Shown here: one piece after another, positions 1 to 6,808 of the stretch
Layout of the letters: every line of letters begins with the position of its first letter
Numbering within the stretch: position 1 is the stretch's first letter
NCBI GenBank assembly: GCA_023438245.1
Contig: JAEXRD010000115.1
Span: 1-26,914 of the forward strand
Source: Pseudomonadota bacterium
GTDB lineage: Bacteria > Desulfobacterota > Desulfovibrionia > Desulfovibrionales > Desulfovibrionaceae
DNA length: 26,914 nt
Direction of reading: 5' to 3'
Translations under genes and position numbers: made by a program
The notes under the pieces: generated by a model
What the model saw: the letters and a program-made list of their open reading frames with translations, nothing else
Told to the model about the DNA's origin: nothing
Database searches by the model: none

Positions 1-1502
1 CGCTTTACCCCCAGCTGGTGGCCCCCTATCTTGCGGCCGCCTTGGGCCTGCCGCTCCACGATGCGCAGGTCCTCGCGCACCTGGCCCTCGGGCACGTCCT
101 CCTGCAGCAGCTGCGCGTAGCCCAGGATGATGCCCAGCGGGGTGTTGATCTCGTGCGCCACGCCCCCGGCCAGCTTGCCCAGGGACTCCATCTTCTGGGC
201 CTGCAGCAGCGTGGCCTCCATGGCCTTGACCCCGGTGACGTCGCGGGCGGTCTTGAGCACGCCGATGACCGCGCCCGAGGCATCGCGCACGGGCACGTGC
301 AGCTCGTGCAGCCACAGCAGGCCCGAGGGCGAGCGCAGGCGGCCCTCCACCTGGGCCTCGCGGCCCGATTGCAGCACGGCGCGGGTTTGCGCCACGCGCG
401 CCTGCCCCTCCTCCGGCTCGAAATACTCGCCCTCCTCGCGCCCGGCCAGCTCGCCTTCCGTACGTCCCAGCAAGGCCGCGAAGGCCCGGTTCACGGCCAA
501 AAAGCGCCCGCGCGCGTCCAGCAGGCACACCAGGTCCGGCGTGGCGTCCAGGATGGTGCGCATGAGCTGTTCCTGCTGGCCCAGCTTGCCGATCTGGCGC
601 TTGAGGGTCATGGCCATGATGCCGAAGGTCTCGGCAAGGTCCTGGATCTCGTCGCCGGCGTTGGCGCGGAACACCGGGCAGCGCTGGCAGGACTTGCCGC
701 CTTTGCCGTCGCCAGGGGCGCAGTCCGGGCAGAGGGTGCCCTGCATGTGCCAGCAGCGGTGGCGCGGCCTGCCGTAGGCCGGGCAGTCCTCGCGCCCGCA
801 GTCCATGATCTCCCAGCAGTTGCGCTTGAGGGTGGAGGCGGTCTCGATGTCCAGGTTGCCGCGCACCACCTCCTGGGCGTACTCCTTGAGCGCGTTGATG
901 CGCCGGGCCACGCGGCGGGCGAACATGGAGCTCAGGATCAGCGCGGCGGCCAGGGCCGCGGCGGAAAGCCCGCCGAAGGCCAGCAGCAGGCGGCGCACCT
1001 CCTCCTCGGCGCGCTCGCGCGAGAGGCCCAGCCGGGCGGTGCCCAGGCGGCGGTCGTCGATGCTCACGGGCACGGCGTAGTCGTAGACCAGCCCTGTCCC
1101 GGTATCCAAAAGCCGCACGCTGGGCCCGGATGGTCCCGAATGGCCGGGCGGCCCGGGCGCGTTGACGTCCTTCAGATCCACGGGAAAGCCCTTCTGGAAG
1201 GTGTGCACCAGCACGTTGCCGCCCTCGTCCTGCACAAAGGCGTAGAGCACGTCCTCGCCCACGGCGGTCAGCTCGTCCACCATGGTCTTCATGCGCAGGA
1301 AATCCTGGGTGAGCAGGGCGTCGGCCAGGCGCAGGGACAGGTTCTCGGCCAGGGCCAGCCCGCGCCCGCGCGACTCCGCCAGGATGGAGCGCGCGGCCAT
1401 GCGGCTCACCGGGATGGCGGTCATGAGCGCCACGGCGGCCAGGATCAGGATGATGCCGAGCATGATCTTGGTCTGGAACTTGAGCCGGGAAATCAGCCGC
1501 AT
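1..1502 (-). CDS. membrane sensor histidine kinase, 3' end outside window
   Basis: The gene reads leftwards from an ATG at 1502 and is still open at base 1, so the ATPase domain is missing. About 500 residues are visible. There is a membrane helix at about 13-30, an extracytoplasmic region at about 35-170, a second helix at about 172-192 and a HAMP-like linker. A cysteine-rich segment follows at about 229-277; its two CW pairs (C229-W230 and C250-W251) and further cysteines fit the so-called two-CW domain. Then come a PAS domain (about 312-425) and a HisKA box with GVAHEINTPLG, the phospho-accepting His being near 450. The start lies 9 nt after the stop of the binding-protein gene at 1512, so the two are surely co-transcribed and that lipoprotein is probably the kinase's ligand-sensing partner. 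The last dozen codons before the edge fit the HisKA family poorly. Kinase assignment is firm; the signal is unknown. Confidence 0.9.
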   Translation of the reverse strand, partial: MRLISRLKFQTKIMLGIILILAAVALMTAIPVSRMAARSILAESRGRGLALAENLSLRLADALLTQDFLRMKTMVDELTAVGEDVLYAFVQDEGGNVLVHTFQKGFPVDLKDVNAPGPPGHSGPSGPSVRLLDTGTGLVYDYAVPVSIDDRRLGTARLGLSRERAEEEVRRLLLAFGGLSAAALAAALILSSMFARRVARRINALKEYAQEVVRGNLDIETASTLKRNCWEIMDCGREDCPAYGRPRHRCWHMQGTLCPDCAPGDGKGGKSCQRCPVFRANAGDEIQDLAETFGIMAMTLKRQIGKLGQQEQLMRTILDATPDLVCLLDARGRFLAVNRAFAALLGRTEGELAGREEGEYFEPEEGQARVAQTRAVLQSGREAQVEGRLRSPSGLLWLHELHVPVRDASGAVIGVLKTARDVTGVKAMEATLLQAQKMESLGKLAGGVAHEINTPLGIILGYAQLLQEDVPEGQVREDLRIVERQAQGGRKIGGHQLGVK

Positions 1503-1511
1503 GCCCGCCCC

Positions 1512-2465
1512 CTAGTCCAGCTCAAGCTTGTGCACCAGCTCGCGCACGGAGTCGAAGTCGGCGTCGCTGGCCGGGATGATGCCCTCGAAGCCCGCGGCCT
1601 CCAGGATGGCGGCGTGCTCCGGGTTGGCGCGGTCAAGCGCGAACATGGCCCTGCCGATCTTCTCCACCACCGCCGGGTCCAGCCCCTTGCGCGCGGTGTA
1701 CAGCCACTCCGGATAGGCCCGGGTGCGCCCCAGGATGCGGACCTGCTCCATGTCGATGCGGCCCTTGAGCACGTCGAGGGTGCCCTCGCGGATGGTGCCG
1801 AAGTCGTACTTGCCCGCCAGCACCGCCAGCACCACGTTCTCCTGCTTGCCGCCGGGGCCGGGGGCGAAGGCGATCTCGGCGAAGTCCGCCCGGCGGATGC
1901 CCAGATCGTGGAAATGGCCCAGGGCGAACAGGAAGCCCCCGGCGGAGAGCGGGTCCACGGCGATCCAGCGCCTGCCCTTGCAGTCCGCCGGGGTCTTGAG
2001 CTCCTGGTTGTCGGCCCGGCAGATGATCTCGCTGTGGAAGGCGGCCTTGCCGCCGGCCTTCACCGTGCGGGCGAAACTCGATGCGCCCAGGCGCGCCAGC
2101 CTGATGTACACGAAGGGGTTGGTGAAGGAGATGTCGATCTGCCCCTGGGCCACCATCTTCACGTGGTCGTCGAAGGAGTTGGGAAACACCTGGCGCAGGG
2201 GCAGGCCCGTGGCCCTGCCCAGGTACTCCACCAGCAGGTGGTGGCGCTTGTAGGAGGTGGTGTGGGAATACTGCGGCAGGTAGGCGTAGGCGATGCCCAC
2301 GCTGGCGGCGGGGCGGGCGGCCTCCTGGCGCTTGGAGAGGTCCACGCGCACCACGGGCTCGTCGCCGGGCCAGGGCGAGCAGGCGGCCAGCAGCGCGCAG
2401 CACAGCAGCGCCGCCAGAAGCGGCAAGCCGGACCGGAGATTCGCGGCGCTGGCAAACCTGGGCAT
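1512..2465 (-). CDS. PhnD-like periplasmic substrate-binding lipoprotein
   Basis: 317 residues. The N-terminus has a basic start, a hydrophobic stretch and a lipobox LLAAC with Cys29, so a lipoprotein anchored outside the inner membrane is expected. The body resembles the phosphate/phosphonate-type ABC binding proteins (PhnD family, Phosphonate-bd): a YLPQYSHTTSYKRHHL segment, FTNPFVYIRLARLGA, and a late AGKYDFGTIREGTLDVL stretch. The start at 2465 is chosen because it puts the signal peptide at the N-terminus; an in-frame ATG at 2519 would add 18 polar residues and lies almost on the predicted transcription start. There is no ABC permease or ATPase beside it. Instead the gene runs straight into a histidine kinase, so it probably presents a ligand to that sensor rather than feeding a transporter. 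The ligand cannot be read from sequence; the family binds phosphonates, phosphite and other small anions. Confidence 0.85.
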   Translation of the reverse strand: MPRFASAANLRSGLPLLAALLCCALLAACSPWPGDEPVVRVDLSKRQEAARPAASVGIAYAYLPQYSHTTSYKRHHLLVEYLGRATGLPLRQVFPNSFDDHVKMVAQGQIDISFTNPFVYIRLARLGASSFARTVKAGGKAAFHSEIICRADNQELKTPADCKGRRWIAVDPLSAGGFLFALGHFHDLGIRRADFAEIAFAPGPGGKQENVVLAVLAGKYDFGTIREGTLDVLKGRIDMEQVRILGRTRAYPEWLYTARKGLDPAVVEKIGRAMFALDRANPEHAAILEAAGFEGIIPASDADFDSVRELVHKLELD

Positions 2466-2528
2466 GTCCCACCCGCCTTGGCCCGCATATCCGCCGTCGC
2501 GGCGGGGAATGCCGACCATGCTGCCGGG

Positions 2529-2557
2529 AACATATCAGCTTTGCCGGGCCGCGACAA
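2529..2557 (-). promoter_or_regulatory. predicted sigma70-type promoter for the binding protein and kinase
   Basis: On the minus strand TTGTCG (2557-2552) and TATGTT (2534-2529) are separated by exactly 17 nt. Each hexamer matches the consensus at four of six positions. The predicted start of transcription near 2522 leaves a leader of about 57 nt before the chosen ATG at 2465. Confidence 0.5.
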
Positions 2558-2606
2558 CCGCGTCGCGCCGCCGCGGGACAAATATCCGCCCGCGCCCGGC
2601 CCGGCG

Positions 2607-2948
2607 CTAGTTCGCCCCCACGGCCTCCTTGCGGGCCATGCAGGCGGAGCAGAACGCCGTGGTGGGCACCAGTTCCAGGCGGCGCAGGGGTATGTCCTCG
2701 CCGCACTCCTCGCAGGCGCCGAAATCCTCGCGCTCCATGCGCCCCAGCAGGCGCAGAAGCTCCTGGAGCCGCCGGTCCATGCCGTGCTTCCAGTCCAGCG
2801 AGGCCATGCGCACGGCATGCTCCTGGATGCGCTGCACCCCGTTCTCGTCCGGCCCGTTGCAGTCGCGCCAGGCGGCCACGGCGCGGTGGATGTCCGCTAT
2901 CTCCTCCTCGACGATTCCTCGCAGGCGCGAAAGCTGTTCCGCAGTCAT
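2607..2948 (-). CDS. DksA/TraR-family zinc-finger protein
   Basis: 113 residues. The C-terminal part has the family's four-cysteine zinc finger, CEECG at about 80-84 and CSAC at about 100-103, and the N-terminal half is a charged helical segment, as expected for the coiled coil that enters the RNA polymerase secondary channel. It is shorter than E. coli DksA (151 residues) and nearer to TraR/YbiI-like short members. The start at 2948 is favoured by GGAGG five nt upstream; an in-frame ATG four codons earlier would overlap that ribosome binding site. A strong terminator-like hairpin ends only about 20 nt upstream of the start, so no promoter is visible between it and the gene. Family assignment is firm; whether it acts as a true DksA is unknown. 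Confidence 0.85.
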   Translation of the reverse strand: MTAEQLSRLRGIVEEEIADIHRAVAAWRDCNGPDENGVQRIQEHAVRMASLDWKHGMDRRLQELLRLLGRMEREDFGACEECGEDIPLRRLELVPTTAFCSACMARKEAVGAN

Positions 2949-2967
2949 GATATCCTCCATTGGTTTG

Positions 2968-3012
2968 AAATAAATGAAAAGCCCCATCTTCCGCCGTTCG
3001 GAAAGATGGGGC
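2968..3012 (-). terminator. intrinsic terminator just upstream of the DksA-like gene
   Basis: Arms 2981-2993 and 2999-3012 (GCCCCATCTT paired with AAGATGGGGC, then CCG with CGG, one bulged base) close a 5-nt loop. On the minus strand the stem is followed by TTTTCATTTATTT. It could end the small ORF at 3040 or act as an attenuator in the leader of the DksA-like gene. Confidence 0.75.
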
Positions 3013-3039
3013 CTGCCAGTGTGCGGTTGTGACGACGCG

Positions 3040-3339
3040 CTACACGGCGGCCCCCCTCAGCCGGGAGAGGACGCGCTCCATCCGCCCGGCGCGGACGCGA
3101 ACGGACGGGGCCTGGGCCAGGTCCGAAAGGGCCGGAACCAGAACCGAAGGGGCGAAGGAAGGGACTTTGACGCGCATCGCGTGTTCACTCCGAGCAGTAC
3201 GTTTGGTGTTGCAGGCCAGGACAATACACAAGGCGCACGAAAAGGCAACTCCTGACCAAATGCGCCAAATCGGCCATGCCATGGCAAAAAACATGCGTTG
3301 CAAGCGTGGCCGCAACAACCGGAAATGCAGGCGCAGCAT
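3040..3339 (-). CDS. doubtful small protein with one predicted membrane helix
   Basis: This 99-residue frame is the best coding candidate in the otherwise empty stretch 3013-3475. It would have a basic N-terminus, one hydrophobic segment at about residues 16-43 (rich in Trp, Ala and Cys) and a polar C-terminal tail of about 55 residues. In favour are the terminator-like hairpin 28 nt beyond its stop and codon use in the second half that resembles the neighbours (many GCC, GTC and CTG). Against it are the absence of a Shine-Dalgarno sequence before any of the possible ATG starts (3339, 3372, 3423), lower GC in the first half, and no family I recognise. The start at 3339 is arbitrary. Confidence 0.22.
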   Translation of the reverse strand: MLRLHFRLLRPRLQRMFFAMAWPIWRIWSGVAFSCALCIVLACNTKRTARSEHAMRVKVPSFAPSVLVPALSDLAQAPSVRVRAGRMERVLSRLRGAAV

Positions 3340-3436
3340 GGCCAGAAGCGTAGTTATATAATGCCACGACATGCACTGCATGGCCGCGCTGGAGGCAGAC
3401 ACTCCCACCACGATTCGTGACAAAGTCCCGCGTCAT

Positions 3437-3453
3437 TCCCGGCGGAACCGGGA
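3437..3453 (-). other. small hairpin after the Rrf2-receiver gene
   Basis: TCCCGG and CCGGGA form a perfect 6-bp stem with a 5-nt loop, 22 nt beyond the stop codon at 3476. There is no T-tract after it, so it is at best a weak terminator or an RNA-stabilising structure. Confidence 0.35.
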
Positions 3454-3475
3454 GCTTTCCCCGCCCGCGCGCGCC

Positions 3476-4393
3476 CTAGACGGGGTCGCCGATGGCGCCT
3501 TCCACCAGCCGCAGCACCTCGTCGGGGTCGAAGGGCTTGCGCACCGTGGCCACGGCCTTGGGAATGGCCATGTGGATGCCCGGCAGGCCGCTGATGACGA
3601 TGACCGGGATGTGCTTGTACTCCGGCATGCGCGAGAAGCGGTTGTAGAAGCGCGGGCCCCATTCCTCGGGCATCTCCAGGTCCAGGGTGATGAGGTCCGG
3701 GTTCTCGCGCAGGAGCACCTCTGTGGCCTCCACGCCGCCGCTGGCGCTGCACGTGGCGTAGCCGCGCTGGGCGAACATGGTGACCAGGTAGTCCACGATG
3801 TTCGGGTCGTCGTCCACCACCATGATCTTCCTGGGTTCGCCCTCGGCGCGGGCCTTGGGCGGCCCGGCGGGGCGCTGGCGCAGGATGCGCCGCACGGCCT
3901 TGCGGCGCTCGGTCGGGCCCATGGCCTGGGGCCTGGCGGCGGGCCGCGCGGGCGCGACGGCCTCGGCCTCCTTGCGGGCCATGCAGTTCATGCCGTCGTC
4001 CATGATGTCGCGCACGGTGACGGAGTCCAGCTTCTCGAACATGGCCTGGTCGGCGGCCACCCAGATGGAGCGCGTGAGGCAGTTCACCGAGCGCGGGCAG
4101 GCCAGGCGGTTGTGGCTGCAGGCCAGCTGGGCGCCCTCGCCCTCCAGCACGCGCACGATGGCGCCCACGGTGATCTTCTCCGGCGGCAGGGCCAGCATGT
4201 GGCCGCCCTCCCGCCCGCGCAGGCTGCGCACGAAGCCCGCGCGCTGGAGTTCTCCCACCAGCCGCTCCAGATATTTGGCGGAGATGTCCTGGCGCAGGGA
4301 GGTTTCCGCCATGGAGACCGGCCCGTAGCGCTCGTGCTGGGCGATGTCCAGCACCAGCCGCATTCCGTAACGCCCCTTGGTGGTCAATCGCAT
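3476..4393 (-). CDS. Rrf2-family transcriptional regulator fused to a CheY-like receiver
   Basis: 305 residues. Residues 1-135 are a complete Rrf2 winged-helix regulator: MRLTTKGRYGMR start, a helix-turn-helix region ending in AKYLERLVGEL, and cysteines 92, 99 and 105 spaced as in the Fe-S-binding members of the family (IscR, NsrR, RsrR type). Residues 136-188 are a basic, proline-rich linker. Residues 189-305 are a full receiver with acidic pocket D194-D196, phospho-acceptor D238 and K286. Typical Rrf2 proteins are about 150 residues and lack a receiver. In D. vulgaris the founding genes rrf1 (receiver) and rrf2 are separate genes at the hmc operon; here the two functions are one protein. 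Start 4393 has AGGAGG six nt upstream. The gene is divergent from tmcDCBA, so control of tmc and of itself is the obvious inference. Confidence 0.93.
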   Translation of the reverse strand: MRLTTKGRYGMRLVLDIAQHERYGPVSMAETSLRQDISAKYLERLVGELQRAGFVRSLRGREGGHMLALPPEKITVGAIVRVLEGEGAQLACSHNRLACPRSVNCLTRSIWVAADQAMFEKLDSVTVRDIMDDGMNCMARKEAEAVAPARPAARPQAMGPTERRKAVRRILRQRPAGPPKARAEGEPRKIMVVDDDPNIVDYLVTMFAQRGYATCSASGGVEATEVLLRENPDLITLDLEMPEEWGPRFYNRFSRMPEYKHIPVIVISGLPGIHMAIPKAVATVRKPFDPDEVLRLVEGAIGDPV

Positions 4394-4549
4394 GCGCATC
4401 CTCCTCGCGCTTTGGCTCGCATCCTGGCTTGCGCCTTGCGCAAAGCCCGGGGTCGCGTCCGGAGCCGTGGCCTCCGGGCAGGCTCCCGGGCAGGCTCCCG
4501 GGCAGGGTTCCGTCTCGCGGAGCGAAAATTCGACTACATTGCTAGCCAT
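4394..4549 (-). other. leader of the Rrf2-receiver gene: in-frame 52-codon extension with short repeats
   Basis: The reading frame stays open upstream of 4393 to an ATG at 4549, which has a modest AAGG five nt before it. The extension would read in part EPCPGACPGACPEA and QGASQDASQSA. The second block is encoded with synonymous changes (CAA/CAG, GCA/GCG), which hints at translation. It could be an N-terminal extension, a leader peptide or noncoding leader; the strong ribosome binding site at 4393 argues that the regulator itself starts there. Confidence 0.4.
4474..4509. repeat. three tandem 12-bp repeats
   Basis: CCGGGCAGGCTC occurs at 4474-4485 and 4486-4497, and a third copy with changes in its last three bases (CCGGGCAGGGTT) at 4498-4509. 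The unit length keeps the minus-strand reading frame, giving repeated Pro-Gly-Ala-Cys. Confidence 0.9.
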
Positions 4550-4601
4550 TAGCCTTACACCATCTCTATATATTTTGCTACTGATTTGTTGGAATTCATA
4601 T

Positions 4602-4618
4602 CACACTGCGACAGTGTG
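4602..4618. promoter_or_regulatory. palindrome at the predicted transcription start (candidate operator)
   Basis: CACACTG and CAGTGTG are perfect 7-bp inverted arms around CGA. The site occupies about +1 to +18 of the predicted rrf2-receiver transcript, a classic place for a repressor site. Its centre is 31 bp, about three helical turns, from the centre of the palindrome at 4635-4647. Confidence 0.55.
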
Positions 4619-4625
4619 CATTAAA

Positions 4626-4654
4626 AGTATATGCACACTTGCAGTGTATGTAAA
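4626..4654 (-). promoter_or_regulatory. predicted sigma70-type promoter of the Rrf2-receiver gene
   Basis: TTTACA (4654-4649) and TATACT (4631-4626) each match consensus at five of six positions and are exactly 17 nt apart. This is the best sigma70 match I found in the window. Predicted start is near 4619, giving a leader of about 225 nt to the ATG at 4393. A palindrome fills the spacer. Confidence 0.65.
4635..4647. promoter_or_regulatory. palindrome inside the promoter spacer (candidate operator)
   Basis: ACACT-TGC-AGTGT lies between the -35 and -10 hexamers of the minus-strand promoter. It shares the ACACT/AGTGT half-sites with the palindrome at 4602-4618, but its arms are 3 nt apart instead of 5. 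A protein bound here would block RNA polymerase. The Rrf2-receiver protein itself is a reasonable candidate. Confidence 0.5.
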
Positions 4655-4704
4655 CAAAAAACTGCAAAAAATGCTTCCCATAAAAAAATAACTGTGGCAG
4701 TACT

Positions 4705-4718
4705 TGGCGAAACCGCCA
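4705..4718. promoter_or_regulatory. short inverted repeat in the tmcD upstream region
   Basis: TGGCG-AAAC-CGCCA is a perfect 5-bp inverted repeat about 120 bp before tmcD. The rest of 4655-4839 is AT-rich, with several A-runs, and I could not find a convincing plus-strand sigma70 or sigma54 promoter in it. Confidence 0.3.
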
Positions 4719-4839
4719 TGCATCTGTCTCTTGCAGGCATGAATTGCAACCAAAACACTCTAATTCTGTTTTGCATGGCATGCACGGCTGTCGCAACGAT
4801 TCGGCAAGACGCACGTAGAATGTGCGGGGGAGGTAAGGA

Positions 4840-6108
4840 ATGCATCCGCAAGCCTTGTGGGATTGGGAGTCCGGTCAACGAGTGGTCCTCTCCTCCTTGG
4901 AGCGGCCCGAGGGCTTCGCCTGGATCGAGGAGCCACACGCCTCGCCCGATGGCGAGCGCCTGGCCCGCCTGGGCTGCCTGGAGGAGGGCGGGTTCACCGC
5001 CCTGGTCAACCAGGAGCGCTGGGAGGGCGAGTTCGAGAAAGCCTGGTACCCGCGCATGAGCCCCGACGGGCGCATGACCGCCGTGGTGCAGCAGGACGGC
5101 ATGTGGACCCTGGCCGTGGACGGCGAGTGCTGGGAGGAGAGCTACGACTACCTCTGGGGCACCCGCTTCCCCGCCGAGGGGGGCGTCATCGCCGCCTGCG
5201 TGCAGACCGGCGGCGAATACGGCCTGTGCGTGGACGGCGCGGTCTGGGAGACCCTTTTCGAGAACGCCAACCAGGTCGCGCTCTCGCCCGACGGCACCTC
5301 GCAGGCCGCCGTGGTGCAGCTTGAGTCCCTCAAGCCGGCCGACCTGGAGGCCTTCCAGAACGGCGTGTTCGGCGTGGCCGTCAACGGGCGGGCCTGGGAC
5401 GCCCGCTTCGTGAACTGCTGGACCCCGGTGTTCGACGCCCAGGGCAAGCGCGTGGCCGCCCAGGTGCGCCACAGCCTCTACGACTATTCCATCGCCGTGG
5501 ACGGCACCCCCTGGAAGGAAACCTTCGCCTGCGTGTGGGAGCCGCGCTTCAACCCGGCCACCGGCCAGGTGCTGGCGCCGGTGCGCGTGCGCGGCATGTG
5601 GGGCATGGCCCAGGACGGCCAGATCATCTGGGAGCCCAGGTTCGCCCAGTGCTGGCAGCAGGAGATCAGCGCCGACGGCAAGACCGTGGCGGCCATCGTG
5701 GCCACGGCCTTCGGCGAGTTCACCGTGGCCGTGAACGCCACGCCCTGGCGCGCCACCTTCCCGGTGGTGACCGACCTGGTGGTGAGCGGCGGCGGAGAGC
5801 GCGTGGCCGCCCTTGGCTGCGAGGACAACCGCAACTTCCGCATCCTCGTGGACGGCAACGCCTGGAACGGAATCTGGGACATGGCCTGGAAGCCGGTCAT
5901 CGCTCCCGGCGGCAGGCACGTGGCCGTGCGCGTGCGCAAGAACGGCCGCCAGACCGTGGTGGTGGACGGACGCGCCTATGCCCGCGAGTTCGACCAGATC
6001 TTCGACCCCATCTTCAGCCCCGACGGCAGCAAGCTGCTCATCCGCGCCGTGGACAAGGGCGCCTTCGTGCGCATCGTGGCCGACGTGGCGGGTTCTTTGG
6101 GCAATTAA
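4840..6108 (+). CDS. tmcD: TmcD, cytoplasmic repeat subunit of the Tmc redox complex
   Basis: 422 residues, no signal peptide and no membrane helix. The protein is made of about eight degenerate repeats of roughly 50 residues with the pattern hydrophobic-Val-Asp-Gly-x-x-Trp, aromatic, Trp-x-Pro-x-Phe, then Gly-x-x-hydrophobic-Ala-Ala, for example LAVDGECWEESYDYLWG and IAVDGTPWKETFACVWEP. This looks like a beta-propeller of its own kind and explains the high Trp content. TmcD of D. vulgaris is a Trp-rich protein of this complex with no settled function. Identification rests on position directly before tmcC, tmcB and tmcA as well as on the repeats. GGAGG lies six nt before the ATG. tmcC follows after 12 nt. 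Confidence 0.85.
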   Translation: MHPQALWDWESGQRVVLSSLERPEGFAWIEEPHASPDGERLARLGCLEEGGFTALVNQERWEGEFEKAWYPRMSPDGRMTAVVQQDGMWTLAVDGECWEESYDYLWGTRFPAEGGVIAACVQTGGEYGLCVDGAVWETLFENANQVALSPDGTSQAAVVQLESLKPADLEAFQNGVFGVAVNGRAWDARFVNCWTPVFDAQGKRVAAQVRHSLYDYSIAVDGTPWKETFACVWEPRFNPATGQVLAPVRVRGMWGMAQDGQIIWEPRFAQCWQQEISADGKTVAAIVATAFGEFTVAVNATPWRATFPVVTDLVVSGGGERVAALGCEDNRNFRILVDGNAWNGIWDMAWKPVIAPGGRHVAVRVRKNGRQTVVVDGRAYAREFDQIFDPIFSPDGSKLLIRAVDKGAFVRIVADVAGSLGN

Positions 6109-6120
6109 GGAGAGTCGCGA

Positions 6121-6789
6121 ATGAACGCCATCTACGAGTTCGTCACCGGGCCGCTGGCCTGGGTCGCCTGGGGCGTGTTCGTCCTGGGCTCGGCCTGGCG
6201 GCTTGTCTCCATGTACAAACTGGCCAAGGCCAAGGACACCGCCTCCCTGGCCTTCATGGACTGGGGCTTCTCCCTGCGCTCCATATTCAACTGGCTCATC
6301 CCCTTCAACGCCCTGGGCTGGCGCAAGAATCCGGCCATGACCGTGGGCACCTTCGCCTTCCACATCAGCCTCATCGTCGCGCCCATCTTCCTGGTGGCCC
6401 ACGTGACGCTGTGGGACGAGTTCTTCGGCATCAGCTACCCCGCCCTGCCCGACACCGTGGCCGACGCCATGACGCTGGTGGTCATCGCCGCCTGCCTGTT
6501 CTTCGCCGGCCGCAGGCTGATGATGCCCGAGGTGCGCTACATCACCACCGGCAAGGACTGGCTGGCGCTCGTCATCGTGCTGGCGCCCTTCCTCACCGGA
6601 TTCCTGGCCTACCACCAGGTGGGCGGGGCCGCCGGGTACGACGCCCTGATCGTGGCCCACATCGTGGCGGGAGAGATCATGCTCGCGGCCATCCCCTTCA
6701 CGCGGCTGTCGCACATGGTCTTCGCGGCCTTCACCCGCGCGTACATGGGTTCGGAATTCGGCGGCGTGCGCCACGCCCGCGACTGGTAA
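6121..6789 (+). CDS. tmcC: TmcC, membrane cytochrome b subunit of Tmc
   Basis: 222 residues with about five hydrophobic helices (roughly 10-30, 75-97, 112-130, 146-164, 174-195). Histidines 81, 94, 165, 180 and 198 lie in or at the ends of these helices and are candidate heme b ligands. The fold matches the NarI/DsrM-type membrane subunits found in Tmc, Hmc and Dsr complexes, where the subunit passes electrons between periplasmic cytochrome c and a cytoplasmic iron-sulfur protein. TTAAGGAGAG precedes the ATG, and tmcB begins 19 nt after the stop, so the genes are one operon. Confidence 0.9.
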   Translation: MNAIYEFVTGPLAWVAWGVFVLGSAWRLVSMYKLAKAKDTASLAFMDWGFSLRSIFNWLIPFNALGWRKNPAMTVGTFAFHISLIVAPIFLVAHVTLWDEFFGISYPALPDTVADAMTLVVIAACLFFAGRRLMMPEVRYITTGKDWLALVIVLAPFLTGFLAYHQVGGAAGYDALIVAHIVAGEIMLAAIPFTRLSHMVFAAFTRAYMGSEFGGVRHARDW

Positions 6790-6808
6790 CGCCAGAAGGA
6801 GACAGGAC

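Noticed and set aside
18..3032. Plus-strand open frame of 1004 codons opposite the kinase, binding-protein and DksA-like genes
   Set aside because: Its translation is Gly/Ala/His/Gln-rich low-complexity sequence without domains, as expected from the complement of GC-rich coding DNA. The minus-strand genes have clear motifs.
4695..4709. Possible sigma54 promoter for tmcD (TGGCAG-TACT-TGGC)
   Set aside because: GG and GC are only 9 nt apart instead of 10, and the -12 element is poor.
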